A DNA stretch of 64,000 nucleotides, taken from Spirochaetota bacterium (GTDB lineage Bacteria > Spirochaetota > UBA4802 > UBA5550). Each line of letters opens with the position of its first letter. Positions within the stretch are counted from its first letter, which is position 1. The notes under the pieces are model-generated. The model worked only from the letters and a program-made list of their open reading frames with translations. It was not told the DNA's origin and made no database searches. The translations under genes were made by a program, and so were the position numbers. The stretch is taken from contig QKCL01000035.1 of the NCBI GenBank assembly GCA_003246895.1, forward strand, positions 23,562-87,561, in the 5' to 3' direction. Below, in pieces: positions 44,897 through 55,045 of the stretch.

Positions 44897-46735
44897 ATGG
44901 CAATAGAATTAAGAAGCAATGCCACCACTCAAGGCAGAAGAATGGCCGGAGCCAGAAGTTTATGGCGCGCCAATGGAATGAAAGAAGAACAAATTGGGAA
45001 ACCGGTAATTGCAATAGTAAACTCATTCACAGAACTAGTCCCAGGTCATGTTCACCTGAATGAAGTCGGAAGATTCATAAAGGGTCTCATAGAGGAACAG
45101 GGATATTTTGCTCCGGAATTCAACACAATAGCAATTGATGACGGTATAGCAATGGGCCATGACGGAATGCTCTACTCTCTTCCATCAAGGGAGATTATCG
45201 CAGACAGCGTTGAATACATGTGCAACGCCCATAAAGTTGATGCAATGATATGCATCCCCAACTGTGACAAAATTGTCCCTGGAATGCTCATGGCAGCCAT
45301 GAGACTGAACATACCGGCAATATTTCTTTCGGGCGGTCCAATGGAAGCCGGAGAACTTGATAACAAAAAATATGATCTCATTGACGCAATGGTAATGAGT
45401 GCAGACCCCTCAGTACCGGATGAATTTATTGCAGAACTTGAACAGAAAGCATGTCCCACATGCGGTTCATGTTCCGGAATGTTTACTGCAAATTCAATGA
45501 ACTGCCTCACTGAAGCTCTCGGTCTTGCTCTTCCAGGAAACGGCACTGCTGTATCAACACACAAAATCAGACGTGAAATGGCAAAGAAAGCAGCGAAGAA
45601 AATTGTAGAGATAACAAATGACTACTACTTCAACGGCAACACGGATGTTCTCCCGAGGTCTGTGGCCACAAGAACAGCTTTCCTGAATTCAATGTCTCTT
45701 GATATCGCAATGGGCGGATCAACAAACACAGTACTTCACCTTCTTGCAGTGGCCGATGCAGCCGAGGTAGAGTTCTCCATGAAGGATATAGACGAGCTGT
45801 CGAGAAAGGTTCCCAATCTCTGTAAGGTTGCTCCTAACTCACACTATCACATAGAAGATGTAAACAGAGCCGGCGGAATCATATCTATTCTTGGGGAACT
45901 TGACAGAGCAGGTCTAATTGATGCATCAGTTAAACGGGTTGACTCAAAATCTCTTCATGAGACCCTCAATACCCATGACATAATGCGTGAAACAGTTACA
46001 GAGGAAGCTCTGGAGATATACAAAAGCGCTCCTGGAAGAATAGGCAGAAACCTTAAATTCGGTTCCCAGGATGCAAAATTTGAAGAACTGGACATGGACA
46101 GAGCAAAGGGCTGCATAAGAAGCTCCGAAAACTGTTATGACAAGGAAGGGGGGCTTGCCGTTCTCTTTGGAAACCTTGCCCTTAACGGCTCTATCGTAAA
46201 AACCGCCGGAGTAGATCCCAGCATATACAAATTTACGGGCCCTGCAAAAGTTTTCTACTCACAGGATTCAGCCTGCGATGCCATCCTTAGCGGTGAGATA
46301 AAATCCGGAGATGTGGTAATCATCAGGTATGAAGGTCCCAAGGGAGGCCCGGGAATGCAGGAGATGCTCTACCCTACTTCATATATAAAATCCATGCACC
46401 TGGGCAAGGAATGTGCACTCATTACTGACGGCAGATTCTCAGGAGGCACGGCAGGGCTTTCAATAGGCCACGTATCTCCAGAAGCCGCAGCAGGCGGGAA
46501 TATCGGACTCATCAAAGATGGAGATACCATAGTAATTGATATTCCGGCAAGATTAATAAAGATCGACATTTCCGATGAGGAACTTGCAGAGAGAAGAAAG
46601 TCCGAAGAATCAAGAGGTTCAGAGGCATTTAAACCGACCGGCCGGGGCAGAAAAGTATCAAAGGCGCTCGAAATATACTCGCTCCTTGCCACATCGGCGG
46701 ACAAAGGCGCTGTGCGCAAACTGCCCTGCGAATAA
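44897..46735 (+). CDS. ilvD: Dihydroxy-acid dehydratase
   Basis: 612 residues, standard long IlvD/Edd length. Strong GGAGAAGGAA site upstream. The Fe-S cysteines are visible in [15 protein letters not shown] and [25 protein letters not shown] and the end [20 protein letters not shown] fit IlvD. It makes 2-keto acids for isoleucine and valine. Single gene, with no other ilv genes in the window. Confidence 0.97.
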   Translation: MAIELRSNATTQGRRMAGARSLWRANGMKEEQIGKPVIAIVNSFTELVPGHVHLNEVGRFIKGLIEEQGYFAPEFNTIAIDDGIAMGHDGMLYSLPSREIIADSVEYMCNAHKVDAMICIPNCDKIVPGMLMAAMRLNIPAIFLSGGPMEAGELDNKKYDLIDAMVMSADPSVPDEFIAELEQKACPTCGSCSGMFTANSMNCLTEALGLALPGNGTAVSTHKIRREMAKKAAKKIVEITNDYYFNGNTDVLPRSVATRTAFLNSMSLDIAMGGSTNTVLHLLAVADAAEVEFSMKDIDELSRKVPNLCKVAPNSHYHIEDVNRAGGIISILGELDRAGLIDASVKRVDSKSLHETLNTHDIMRETVTEEALEIYKSAPGRIGRNLKFGSQDAKFEELDMDRAKGCIRSSENCYDKEGGLAVLFGNLALNGSIVKTAGVDPSIYKFTGPAKVFYSQDSACDAILSGEIKSGDVVIIRYEGPKGGPGMQEMLYPTSYIKSMHLGKECALITDGRFSGGTAGLSIGHVSPEAAAGGNIGLIKDGDTIVIDIPARLIKIDISDEELAERRKSEESRGSEAFKPTGRGRKVSKALEIYSLLATSADKGAVRKLPCE

Positions 46736-46760
46736 TCAGCAACCATATTTCATTACCTGA

Positions 46761-47411
46761 ATGAACGGTATGAAATTAACTTTTTTTGCCATTCTTTTAT
46801 CCCTGCTCCTGGCGATACCCCGTAACGGTACCGCGGGAACAGGGACCGGCAATAAAACTGTCTGCATCTGGAGCAACGGATTCCACACAGGCATCATAAT
46901 CCGGATTGACAAACAGACAACCCGCATACTCAACCTGGAATTACCTGACAAAAAATATTTATACATGGATATTGGGTGGGGTGAACTCGAGTTCTACACA
47001 AGCAGACATAAAACAGTCTCAACCTACCTGAAGGCAGCTCTAATACCCACAAGAAGCACAGTACGAACCGAATTGTTCACCAGAAACGAGTTACGGGAAC
47101 TTCGTGCCAGATGGTTTGTAAAACTGAAAGTGTCAGACATGGAATACATGGATGCAATGGCGTTCATAAAGAAATCAATAAAATCAGGGAACAACGGGAA
47201 GCCTGATCTCATTTACAAAAGAAATGGGGGAATAATAAATTATTATGCATCCCCGCTCAAATATCATATACTTTTCACATGCAATTCATGGATTGCACTT
47301 ATGCTCGAAAAAAGCGGAATACCGGTAAACAGGTCAATGATAATAGAAAACAGCCTCCTTTTCTGGAGGCTCATACAGCTCCCAAACTGCGCGGATATGA
47401 AGGCAGAATAA
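46761..47411 (+). CDS. DUF2459 family exported protein
   Basis: 216 residues; signal peptide at about 1-25. The match to DUF2459 is through VCIWSNGFHTGIII, YLYMDIGWGELEFYTS and the late FTCNSWIALMLEKSGIPV, where the Cys and His could form a cysteine-protease-like pair (papain/NlpC-like fold is sometimes proposed). Function unknown. It follows ilvD at 25 bases and is convergent with the exonuclease gene. Confidence 0.8.
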   Translation: MNGMKLTFFAILLSLLLAIPRNGTAGTGTGNKTVCIWSNGFHTGIIIRIDKQTTRILNLELPDKKYLYMDIGWGELEFYTSRHKTVSTYLKAALIPTRSTVRTELFTRNELRELRARWFVKLKVSDMEYMDAMAFIKKSIKSGNNGKPDLIYKRNGGIINYYASPLKYHILFTCNSWIALMLEKSGIPVNRSMIIENSLLFWRLIQLPNCADMKAE

Positions 47412-47414
47412 ACA

Positions 47415-48230
47415 TCAAGGCCAGGGTATCCAGTCACCCCAGTTTTCCACATACTCTCTGAAAGCAGGAACAGTATCCACATTCTCCTGAATATACTTTC
47501 TTGTATCAGAAACAAGTTCCTGTTCCCTGGAAATTTCAAGTTCACCAAGAAGAACCCTTGTCCTCAGGAACACGAAGTAGGTATCAAGAACATCGTGTAT
47601 GCAGTAGTTGTTTATCTCTTCAAATTTATTTTCAAGATACAGCCCGTAAACATCATCACCTTTAGTGGACATTTTACCCGGTTTGCCAAGGACCTTTGCA
47701 AGGAGGTTCAGCCCGCCGTTTACTCTTATGGCATTATAGTTGGAGATCCAGTCCTGAAGGTCTATATGTTTTGTGCTGAATCTGTTTCTTCCGGCCCACT
47801 TATCCTTGAAATGACGTTTAACCTGATAGCCGTACCTGTATGCCATGAGTTCCATGAGAGGTATATCAAAACCCCGGCCGTTGAATGTAACCATGGACGC
47901 ATGATTGTATAGATTCTCTATACCGTGCCAGAAAAGCCGGGACATTTCAGAAGCCCTGAACTTCCCCTCATCAAGGCTCACTACACCTGCGAAGGAAAAA
48001 TCCTCCCTGACCTTTGCGATGCACACAGAAACAGGCAGCTGAAATGTAACAGGAATAAAATCACTTACACCATTACTGCCTTCGAGGAGTTCATTCTGAA
48101 ACTTTTCAATTGCCTCCTGGTCAGTCAGCTCCTCTCCTGGATACCTGACCAGTTTTATAAGTCTGGCATCCGGCACTGATTCAATGTCGAATACCAGGTA
48201 TTTTATCTCGTCAAAACTGCTGTTGCTCAA
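47415..48230 (-). CDS. Predicted 3'-5' exonuclease, PolB-like
   Basis: 271 residues. Exonuclease motif I is LVFDIESVPD; motif II VTFNGRGFDIPLMELMA; motif III NYCIHDVLDTYFVFLR. This fits the PolB-like exonuclease (DNA_pol_B_exo2) family, which lacks a polymerase domain. It probably trims nucleic acid in repair. It is 4 bases before the HEAT gene in map order (after it in transcription), so both share a transcript. Confidence 0.88.
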   Translation of the reverse strand: MSNSSFDEIKYLVFDIESVPDARLIKLVRYPGEELTDQEAIEKFQNELLEGSNGVSDFIPVTFQLPVSVCIAKVREDFSFAGVVSLDEGKFRASEMSRLFWHGIENLYNHASMVTFNGRGFDIPLMELMAYRYGYQVKRHFKDKWAGRNRFSTKHIDLQDWISNYNAIRVNGGLNLLAKVLGKPGKMSTKGDDVYGLYLENKFEEINNYCIHDVLDTYFVFLRTRVLLGELEISREQELVSDTRKYIQENVDTVPAFREYVENWGDWIPWP

Positions 48231-48234
48231 TGCC

Positions 48235-48672
48235 TTATTTTCCCTTAGCCTTTGTTTCCATTTTTTTCAGAAAATCCACCATGAAGGGATCAGTTTCGTT
48301 CATTTTAGCCTTTTCCCATACTTTTATCGATTTCTTTGAACCTATTCTCACAGTGGAAAGGAGCGCCGCATACCTGACAGTTGAGTTGCTGTCATCAAGC
48401 AAAACCTTATGTATCTCCTCAACATAATCCTCCTTGCCGATATAACCAAGGGCCATAACTGCATGAAGGCGCACCATATCTCTTTTATCCGAGAGAAGTT
48501 TTATCAGATTAGGAACAGCATCCTTTTCCTTCTCCTTTCCTGCCCAGTCAGCAGTATCTATTATGACTTTTTCACTTTTTGAAGAGTCAAGATCTGCGAT
48601 GTTCATCTTCTTGTCTGCTGCAAAAAGACTTACGGAAAACATGACCAGAACCATAACAATTATTCTTTTCAT
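48235..48672 (-). CDS. Exported HEAT-repeat protein
   Basis: 145 residues from the ATG at 48672, chosen because GGGAG lies 8 bases upstream and the resulting start is a clean signal peptide (MKRIIVMVLVMFSVSLFAAD). The rest has two to three HEAT/PBS repeats (VPNLIKLLSDKRDMVRLHAV, STVRYAALLSTVRIG). A protein-binding scaffold in the periplasm is likely; partners unknown. A frame starting at 48723 is longer but lacks start signals. Confidence 0.75.
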   Translation of the reverse strand: MKRIIVMVLVMFSVSLFAADKKMNIADLDSSKSEKVIIDTADWAGKEKEKDAVPNLIKLLSDKRDMVRLHAVMALGYIGKEDYVEEIHKVLLDDSNSTVRYAALLSTVRIGSKKSIKVWEKAKMNETDPFMVDFLKKMETKAKGK

Positions 48673-48791
48673 AAAAAATCTCCCAATCTGATTTACATAA
48701 CACCATAACGGCCTTATGGACAACTGCTAAAATCAGGTTATTCAGTTTAAAACTAAATAATAAAACCTGATTTCACCTTTATTCATGCCCT

Positions 48792-48831
48792 TAAGGGAAC
48801 ATCAAAGTTTTTACCTGTAGAGGTTCCCTTA
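48792..48831. repeat. Inverted repeat with long loop
   Basis: TAAGGGAAC (48792-48800) and GTTCCCTTA (48823-48831) are complementary over 9 bases around a 22-base loop. It lies between the HEAT-protein gene and the MBL gene. No T-run follows on either strand, so it is not a clear terminator; it may stabilise an mRNA end. Confidence 0.4.
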
Positions 48832-48932
48832 TTATGTTCCAAAAACAAATATTACAGAATCATAAAGCATGTGTCAATGATTTTATGCAGGTTCTAAATC
48901 GGCATATTCTGCCATGTACAGCATAAAAATAT

Positions 48933-49709
48933 TCAGAATTCGATTCTATCCCCTGTTTTTACCCTGTAAAATGGAAATCTTTCATAGATATATGACATTG
49001 CAGGGAATTCACTGCAGTGACATGGATAAATCTTCTCAATCTCCCTTTCAAGGAAGTATTCAGCGGTTTTCTCTGTTTCCGTTCCCCTGTCAAGCAGATG
49101 GAACCCTCCGAAAACCGCGTGTATTTTTTCAATTCCCGTAACCGAAGAGGCATATTCTGTCATGTTGCAGATTCCGGAATGTGCACATCCTGAAATCACG
49201 ACAAGTCCCTGAGGAGTAATTACTGCGATGCCGCTGTCATCATCTACAAAATCATCATCACCGTTCTCAAGAAAAAAAGGAGTTTTCCCTGATTCAAAGG
49301 AGTTCAGCCGTGGAATCTGTCCGAGAAAAAAAATGTTCTCAGTAATTCTTAACGGTTCCGAACTGGTACTTAGCGAAAATCTCCTCCCCATCTCCTCTTT
49401 CGTAAAAATCAGATCCATGAGAGAGTTGTCTTTTTTTCTGAACCTTTTAGTAAAAATCGACGGATGGGCAAGTATTTCATTTCCATTAAGATATCTGAGC
49501 CCCCCCACATGATCATCATGTCCGTGACTTAGCACAATTTTTGAATTCTCAATGTCCAGTCCAAGATACCGGGCAGTATCAATGAATACGTCTGTTGAAC
49601 CTGTATCGAAGAGAAGAGAATCATCTCCATCCTCAATATACAGACTAAGGCCGTGCTCACCTTTTGTCCATCTCCCTGCATAATTTTCACACAGTACCGA
49701 TATTCTCAT
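48933..49709 (-). CDS. Metallo-beta-lactamase-fold hydrolase
   Basis: 258 residues. Metal-binding SHGHDDHVGG, GCAHSG and the final ...CHCSEF are consistent with the MBL fold subgroup related to dihydropteroate-type (methanopterin) synthases (MptN-like, 'DHPMP synthase' in some annotations). The start MRISVLCENYAGRW is typical for that subgroup. Substrate not certain. It is divergent from the GNAT gene. Confidence 0.85.
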   Translation of the reverse strand: MRISVLCENYAGRWTKGEHGLSLYIEDGDDSLLFDTGSTDVFIDTARYLGLDIENSKIVLSHGHDDHVGGLRYLNGNEILAHPSIFTKRFRKKDNSLMDLIFTKEEMGRRFSLSTSSEPLRITENIFFLGQIPRLNSFESGKTPFFLENGDDDFVDDDSGIAVITPQGLVVISGCAHSGICNMTEYASSVTGIEKIHAVFGGFHLLDRGTETEKTAEYFLEREIEKIYPCHCSEFPAMSYIYERFPFYRVKTGDRIEF

Positions 49710-49798
49710 CTCTCCCCCAAAAAATAAGTGATTTTAACAGACGCCTGCTGCAGATTGGCACATAACAGAACTTAAATCAAGGTTTTTATGGAGCCAAA

Positions 49799-50206
49799 AT
49801 GGAAATCATTACATACAGGGAAGAATTCAGGCAGGAGATGACAGAACTGTGGAGAGTCTGCGGACTCCTTGTCAGGGGCCTCAACTATGAAAAGGAAATT
49901 GACCTGAAGACAAAAGACCAGAAGGACATGATAGTACTGGGTATTGAAAACGGCAGGGTCATTGCCTCAACCATGATCGGCTTTGACGGCAGGAGAGGAT
50001 GGCTTAACTATGTGGCAGTACACCCCGAATTCCGTTCCATAGGGATTGGAGGCATGATCCTGAAACATGCAGAAGAGATATTAAAAAACATGGGATGCCC
50101 CAAGGTGAACCTTCTGGTGAGAAAGAGCAACTCAGGTGTTGTTGAATTCTACGAAAAGGAAGGCTTTGAAATAAACGATGTCATCTGTATGCATAAAAAA
50201 CTCTGA
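49799..50206 (+). CDS. GNAT acetyltransferase (YpeA-like)
   Basis: 135 residues, a whole GNAT fold. The acetyl-CoA loop is visible in VHPEFRSIGIGGMILKHAE, and the later VNLLVRKSNSGVVEFYEKEGFEI is typical of the YpeA/RimI-like type. It acetylates an amine or small molecule; target unknown. Good spacing from a GGAG-like site (ATGGAGCC upstream). It ends at a bidirectional terminator. Confidence 0.9.
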   Translation: MEIITYREEFRQEMTELWRVCGLLVRGLNYEKEIDLKTKDQKDMIVLGIENGRVIASTMIGFDGRRGWLNYVAVHPEFRSIGIGGMILKHAEEILKNMGCPKVNLLVRKSNSGVVEFYEKEGFEINDVICMHKKL

Positions 50207-50240
50207 TCCACAGGAGATGACATCATTATTCATGGAAACT

Positions 50241-50290
50241 TTTAAAACCGGCATTAACAGCAATTTCAAAATCCAGGTGCCGGTTTTAAA
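50241..50290. terminator. Bidirectional hairpin terminator between convergent genes
   Basis: TTTAAAACCGGCA (50241-50253) and TGCCGGTTTTAAA (50278-50290) form a 13-bp stem around a 24-base loop. It sits 35 bases after the GNAT gene and just past the end of the aminotransferase gene on the other strand. The T-runs are short but the stem is long. Confidence 0.7.
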
Positions 50291-50301
50291 ATGCGACTAC
50301 A

Positions 50302-51570
50302 TCAAAGTTCAGACAAAAACCCCTTGAGCCTATCGCAGCCCCTGACCATATTCGGGAAGAACTTCACGGCATCATCGCTTCCATACAGTTTCCCCTCTTC
50401 CCATCTGGAGTAGACATCTTCCCCGTCAAAATCAACACCAGCAACCCTTACACCCATGTTCGTGGCAGGAAAATAGAAATCAGAACCCGGAAGCAGTGCG
50501 ATACCGTATTCATTTAGAAGATGACTGCAGAGCCCCACACCTGTCATGATATTATTGGGAAGTCTGCCCTTGAAATTTTCGAAATCCGGAAACATGTAAA
50601 ATGCACCTTCAGGCTTCGGACAGTTCAGGCCCATTGAAATAAATCTTTCATGGAGATACTCCGATGAAAACTTGTATATTTCGCATGTCTTTTTTATGAA
50701 CGGCCGTATACTGTCGAAGTTGCCGTATGCCTCCAGCGCAGCGTACTGAACAGGAGCACACACAGAACTGAAAGTTTCGCTTATTATGGACTTCAAAGAG
50801 TCCATGACCTGTGAAAGTTCATCAGGAATCATCATGAGCCCGAACCTGTAGCCGCCTGCCGCAAATGACTTTGACATGCCGCCTGTAACAATTGTATTTT
50901 CAGGAAAATACTTGTACATGCTTGCCTGCCCGTTCCCAGTGTAGTCAATCATGGCATAAATTTCATCGGATATCACTATTATATTATAGGCCCTGCATAT
51001 CTGTGCAAGCTCCTTCATCTCATCATCAGTGTAAACTGCACCTGTAGGATTATTCGGATTATTGAGAATGAGCACCATCTGCTTATGCCCTACTTTGTGA
51101 GCCATTCTGTCCAGTTCATCGGCAGTAAGCTTGTATGAATTCTCCCTGGAAGTCTCAACCTGTATTACCTTTTTACCCCTGAGAGCAGCCTGTGGACCAT
51201 AGCTGACCCAGCTTGGAGACGGAACGAGAAGAGGCCCCTCCAGCAGGTAAAGCGTCTGAAATATGAGTTCCTTGCTGCCCGGGCCTACAACTACATTTTT
51301 AGAACTGAAATTATAACCAAACTCCTTTTTGTAGAAAGAGGCAATGACATCAAGCAGTTCCGGAAGCCCCTGAGTGGGCAGATATGCCTTTCTGTGCGAA
51401 TTGTCTCTCAGAGCCTGCTGAATATTTTCAGGAATTGGGAATGGTGACTGGCCGAATCCGAAATGGCAAACATCCTTTCCATTCTTTCTCAGCTCAAGGG
51501 CCTTCATGTTGATGGAAAGAGTAGCTGATTCTTTAAGATTCAGAACCAGGGGATTTAATGCAGGGTTCAT
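50302..51570 (-). CDS. Class I/II PLP-dependent aminotransferase
   Basis: 422 residues. Motifs: LLVPSPSWVSYGPQ, LNNPNNPTGAVY, ISDEIYAMIDY and the PLP lysine loop GGMSKSFAAGGYRFG, plus the C-terminal arginine region VRVAGVDFDG. It is of the aspartate/aromatic aminotransferase fold. Substrate not set by sequence. No regulator domain. It is followed by a metallophosphoesterase gene 12 bases upstream in map order, so the two may be one transcript. Confidence 0.92.
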   Translation of the reverse strand: MNPALNPLVLNLKESATLSINMKALELRKNGKDVCHFGFGQSPFPIPENIQQALRDNSHRKAYLPTQGLPELLDVIASFYKKEFGYNFSSKNVVVGPGSKELIFQTLYLLEGPLLVPSPSWVSYGPQAALRGKKVIQVETSRENSYKLTADELDRMAHKVGHKQMVLILNNPNNPTGAVYTDDEMKELAQICRAYNIIVISDEIYAMIDYTGNGQASMYKYFPENTIVTGGMSKSFAAGGYRFGLMMIPDELSQVMDSLKSIISETFSSVCAPVQYAALEAYGNFDSIRPFIKKTCEIYKFSSEYLHERFISMGLNCPKPEGAFYMFPDFENFKGRLPNNIMTGVGLCSHLLNEYGIALLPGSDFYFPATNMGVRVAGVDFDGEDVYSRWEEGKLYGSDDAVKFFPNMVRGCDRLKGFLSEL

Positions 51571-51582
51571 AATGTACCTCAG

Positions 51583-52350
51583 TTATATTTCAAAAATTTT
51601 TTTTAAAGTTTTTGCAGTTATATGATATTCATGGGGATAGCCAAAAGCATTGTTTATGTATTCCACACCTTCCTTTCGTACTGACCTGTTTACGTGACTG
51701 TGTCCGTAAAGATGAATTTTTGACTTCAGTCTTCTCAGCACACTTTCGATCAGGGAGCTGCCCAGAACTGGATAGAGTATTCTTTTACTCTCGGGGATGA
51801 AATGCGGCATCAGATCAATTCTTGGCAGAAAATGTGAAAAGGTTATGTTAAAACCGGATTCTGCATCAATACCCTGAAAACAGTTTTTTTCATGGAAAAA
51901 ACTGTTTATATCAGACAGGCTAAATCCCATGGGCCACCTGCAGTTTGTATAGTCCTTCCATATTCCGGAAAGCTCCTTACCGGGACTCCCGAAACTGCTG
52001 TCATACCATCCGTGAACCGGCCAGAAGTTTACACCATTTAAACTGAAAGGCGAAAGCTCCGCATTGCAGTCGCGTGCAATTTTTTCTATTATTCTGAACT
52101 TCTTTACGGAATCGGAAATGCCGTTTCTGTTTACCCAGATATCATGATTTCCCGGTATGAATGCAACTTTTCTGAATTTGCCGGCAAGGAGAGACAGAGT
52201 TTTTTTAAAAAACGGAACACGGTCAGAAATATCTCCTGCAAGAACAAGGACATCATCCCTGAAGTCCTCACGGGAAAGTGACTTCACCCAGTTATAATTC
52301 TCCGGGTAATCAACATGCAAATCAGATATACCAAAAACTCTCATTGACAA
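51583..52350 (-). CDS. Calcineurin-like metallophosphoesterase
   Basis: 255 residues. The metal motifs of the calcineurin fold are complete: GISDLHVDYPEN, VLAGDISDR, IPGNHDIWV, a middle FSHFLPR and the end HLYGHSHVN. It cuts phosphate esters, perhaps a small molecule. It is divergent from the YdjM-like gene and 12 bases before the aminotransferase gene. Confidence 0.92.
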   Translation of the reverse strand: MSMRVFGISDLHVDYPENYNWVKSLSREDFRDDVLVLAGDISDRVPFFKKTLSLLAGKFRKVAFIPGNHDIWVNRNGISDSVKKFRIIEKIARDCNAELSPFSLNGVNFWPVHGWYDSSFGSPGKELSGIWKDYTNCRWPMGFSLSDINSFFHEKNCFQGIDAESGFNITFSHFLPRIDLMPHFIPESKRILYPVLGSSLIESVLRRLKSKIHLYGHSHVNRSVRKEGVEYINNAFGYPHEYHITAKTLKKIFEI

Positions 52351-52424
52351 ATCCGCCTTACGTGCATATAAATCACCCTTCGATGATTTGTAAATAAAGT
52401 TTCTTAAATAGAAAAAAAACTGTT

Positions 52425-53189
52425 ATGGATATAATTACACACGCAACAGCCGGAGCAGTAGCCGGTGTGGCACTTTCCGGGCCGATGAGACTTTCCCCTG
52501 TTATTATACTAACTGGAATAGCAGGAGCCCTATTGCCTGATATTGATGCTGTTTCTCTCTGGTCAGGCTTTGACAAATACATGGCCCCATCAATGGGGAT
52601 AGATAAGCCGGGCTGGGGTATTTATTTTTCAAAATACTGGTATTCACACAGAGGATTCTTCCATTCCATCGCGGCCGCGGCACTTTTCACACTGGCGGTT
52701 CACATGATCGTGTGTTTCAGGAGACTGCCGTTTATCAGGCTGTACAGAATTCCTTCAGCCTTTTTCACAGCTTACAGCACACATCTTTACCTGGATTACC
52801 ACACACCCGGTTATGTCTGGGGAGGGATAAACCTGTTCTGGCCCATGAACAGATACAGCGGCGGGACAGGAAGAGTCTGGTGGTGGAACAACTACGATAT
52901 ATTTCTTATTCTCCTGTTTACTCTTGCCATTCTTCTTTTCTCTTTTGCTGTTAAAGCCCGTTTAAGAACAAAGTACTCTGCTTCCATAAGATTCATAATC
53001 TGCGCAGCATGCCTGTCTTTTATAACATTTCAGATATACAGCCGAAGCTTCAGGTATGACTACAAAAACTTCCGGAAGGAGTACATAAAACTGGAAGAAA
53101 GGTCAGTTTACGAACAAAAAAGAATACTTCCAGCACCGCTGTTTAATGTGATGAAAAAATTTGACAGTCTCCTTCCTGTAAATTTTTGA
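52425..53189 (+). CDS. YdjM-like membrane-bound metal-dependent hydrolase
   Basis: 254 residues with four or five membrane segments. The family start MDIITHATAGAVAGVAL, ALLPDIDAVS and HRGFFHS (metal-binding His and Asp) are typical of the YdjM/DUF457 group, whose exact reaction is not well known. It is alone, divergent from the phosphoesterase gene, and ends 84 bases before the S1 gene. Confidence 0.88.
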   Translation: MDIITHATAGAVAGVALSGPMRLSPVIILTGIAGALLPDIDAVSLWSGFDKYMAPSMGIDKPGWGIYFSKYWYSHRGFFHSIAAAALFTLAVHMIVCFRRLPFIRLYRIPSAFFTAYSTHLYLDYHTPGYVWGGINLFWPMNRYSGGTGRVWWWNNYDIFLILLFTLAILLFSFAVKARLRTKYSASIRFIICAACLSFITFQIYSRSFRYDYKNFRKEYIKLEERSVYEQKRILPAPLFNVMKKFDSLLPVNF

Positions 53190-53273
53190 ATTTCAGTGAT
53201 CACAAAAAAAGGTTTACAATGGAGAATAATAATTCAGTATTGATTCATCTTATCAAAATACCAGGATTGTATC

Positions 53274-54713
53274 ATGCCTAACAATGAAATAGAAAATAAC
53301 GAATTTGCAAGACTTCTTGAAGAATCCCTGAATGAAAAGAATGATTTTCAGATAGGAGAAAAGAGAGAGGTTACACTAATACAGATCGGCAGGGAGACTT
53401 CATTTGTAAGCCTCACCGGGAAGGCTGAAGCGTCCCTTGCAACATCCGAGCTAATGGATGAAAATGGAAACCTGAAATATAAAAAAGGCGACAGACTCGA
53501 AGTATATATTGCATCCATAAAAAATTCCGGAGTGGATGTGACTCTGCAGATAGGCAAAGGTGAAATGAATTCCGAACTCCTTAAGGCGGCTTATGAGGGA
53601 GGAGTTGCAGTTGAAGGTACAATAAGGGAAGAGACAAAAGGCGGATACCGGGTTAATGTTTCAGGAATCAGCTGTTTCTGCCCTTTCTCACAGATAGACA
53701 TCAAGGCTGATCCGGATACCGGAAAATACATAAATTCAACCTTTGAATTCAGGATTATCGAATACAAGGAGAGAGGACGTAACATAGTCCTTTCCAGAAA
53801 GGAACTTCTTCTTGAAACACAGAAAGAAACAGAAGAAAAACTTAAAGGAAGTCTGAACATCGGCGATACCATTGAAGGAACAGTTTCATCAATACATAAT
53901 TTTGGAATATTCATTAATATCGGAGGAATGGAAGCCCTTGTTCCAAAATCCGAAATATCATGGTCCAGAACACAGGATGGAAAAGCCTTCAAAGAAGGCG
54001 ACAGCGTCAAATGCAGAGTCATTGACATGGACTGGTCATCAAAAAAGATTACACTCAGCATAAAGCAGCTCAGCGCAGAACCATGGGAATCTGTGGAGAG
54101 AATAAAACTAAACCAGTCTGTTGACGGGGTGGTGACAAATATAATCAACAGCGGTGCATTCATAGAGATAATGCCCGGGCTCGAAGGCTTTCTTCATATT
54201 TCCAGAATGTCTCTTCTTAAAAATGTAAAAAATCCAAAGGACCTTCTTTCTATAGGATCCAGGGTTAATGTAAGAGTTATTTCAATAGATAATGAGTCAA
54301 AAAAAATAGGCCTTGAGCTGATAACAGAAGAATCTGATCCATGGCTCAGCGTCTCAGATGCATTTGCAAATGAAGTCCACACCGGAATCGTTGAAGCATC
54401 CAGGAAAAACGGCGTAAACCTGAGACTGTCAGGCGGCATGGCCGGATTTATCCCTGCAGGAGAACTTCTAAAGTCCGGAGATATTCAGAAAGAATACCCC
54501 ACAGGCTCGGAAGTTAAGGTCGGAGTTAAGGACTGCATACCTGAAGAAAGGAAACTCATCCTCAGTGAAAAACTCGCATTAAAGAAAGAGGAGCAGCAGG
54601 ATTACAGCAATTTCATGCAGAGCAGTACATCCGGCACATCGTCCGGTTCTTCCCTTGGTAATCTTTTCAAGGAACAGTTCGATCAGTTGAGCCAGAAGGT
54701 CAGCAAAAAATGA
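53274..54713 (+). CDS. Protein with five S1 RNA-binding domains (RpsA-like)
   Basis: 479 residues. S1-like folds are at about 25-92, 112-180, 196-265, 280-352 and 365-430; the third and fourth are the most typical (GTVSSIHNFGIFINIGGMEA and GVVTNIINSGAFIEIMPG). The tail is Ser/Thr/Gly-rich. It is shorter than E. coli S1 and lacks a CMK fusion, so it is either the genome's S1 or an S1-like RNA-binding accessory protein. Its stop overlaps the next gene in an ATGA junction. Confidence 0.88.
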   Translation: MPNNEIENNEFARLLEESLNEKNDFQIGEKREVTLIQIGRETSFVSLTGKAEASLATSELMDENGNLKYKKGDRLEVYIASIKNSGVDVTLQIGKGEMNSELLKAAYEGGVAVEGTIREETKGGYRVNVSGISCFCPFSQIDIKADPDTGKYINSTFEFRIIEYKERGRNIVLSRKELLLETQKETEEKLKGSLNIGDTIEGTVSSIHNFGIFINIGGMEALVPKSEISWSRTQDGKAFKEGDSVKCRVIDMDWSSKKITLSIKQLSAEPWESVERIKLNQSVDGVVTNIINSGAFIEIMPGLEGFLHISRMSLLKNVKNPKDLLSIGSRVNVRVISIDNESKKIGLELITEESDPWLSVSDAFANEVHTGIVEASRKNGVNLRLSGGMAGFIPAGELLKSGDIQKEYPTGSEVKVGVKDCIPEERKLILSEKLALKKEEQQDYSNFMQSSTSGTSSGSSLGNLFKEQFDQLSQKVSKK

Positions 54714-55045
54714 TTAGGCTTGTTAACGGTTTTGAAATAAAGTACAATGAAGATTTTGATGCATTTTTCCAGGATCTTCTTGAAGCTGTAATTTCTGAAT
54801 CAAAAAAAACAGCCTTGGAAAAGTTCTCCTCAGCCCCGGAGGGAAAAAATGAAAATGATTTTTTCCTTCAGGAGGTTATGGATAACTGTATTTATGTGAC
54901 ACACCAGCTCTTTGAAATATACAAGGAGAATGAAAAGATGACCAAGTTCATCATAACCGGGTTTCTTTTCAACAGCGTAGTTCTTCTTGCGCCCCACAGG
55001 AAAAACAGCGTAAAAAAAGAAGATGCAGGAGAGACTTTTCACTGA
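54710..55045 (+). CDS. Unknown small acidic protein downstream of the S1 gene
   Basis: 111 residues, no signal peptide. It overlaps the S1 gene by 4 bases, so it is likely translated with it. The sequence is helical (DAFFQDLLEAVISESKK, VMDNCIYVTHQLFEIYKENE) and has a hydrophobic stretch near 85-95 that is too short to span a membrane. No family recognised. Its stop TGA is followed directly by the stop of the convergent ParB-like gene (TGATCA). Confidence 0.65.
   Translation: MIRLVNGFEIKYNEDFDAFFQDLLEAVISESKKTALEKFSSAPEGKNENDFFLQEVMDNCIYVTHQLFEIYKENEKMTKFIITGFLFNSVVLLAPHRKNSVKKEDAGETFH

Noticed and set aside
48673..48723. Longer start for the HEAT-repeat protein
   Set aside because: The extension has no start signal and would hide the clean signal peptide and good ribosome binding site at 48672.
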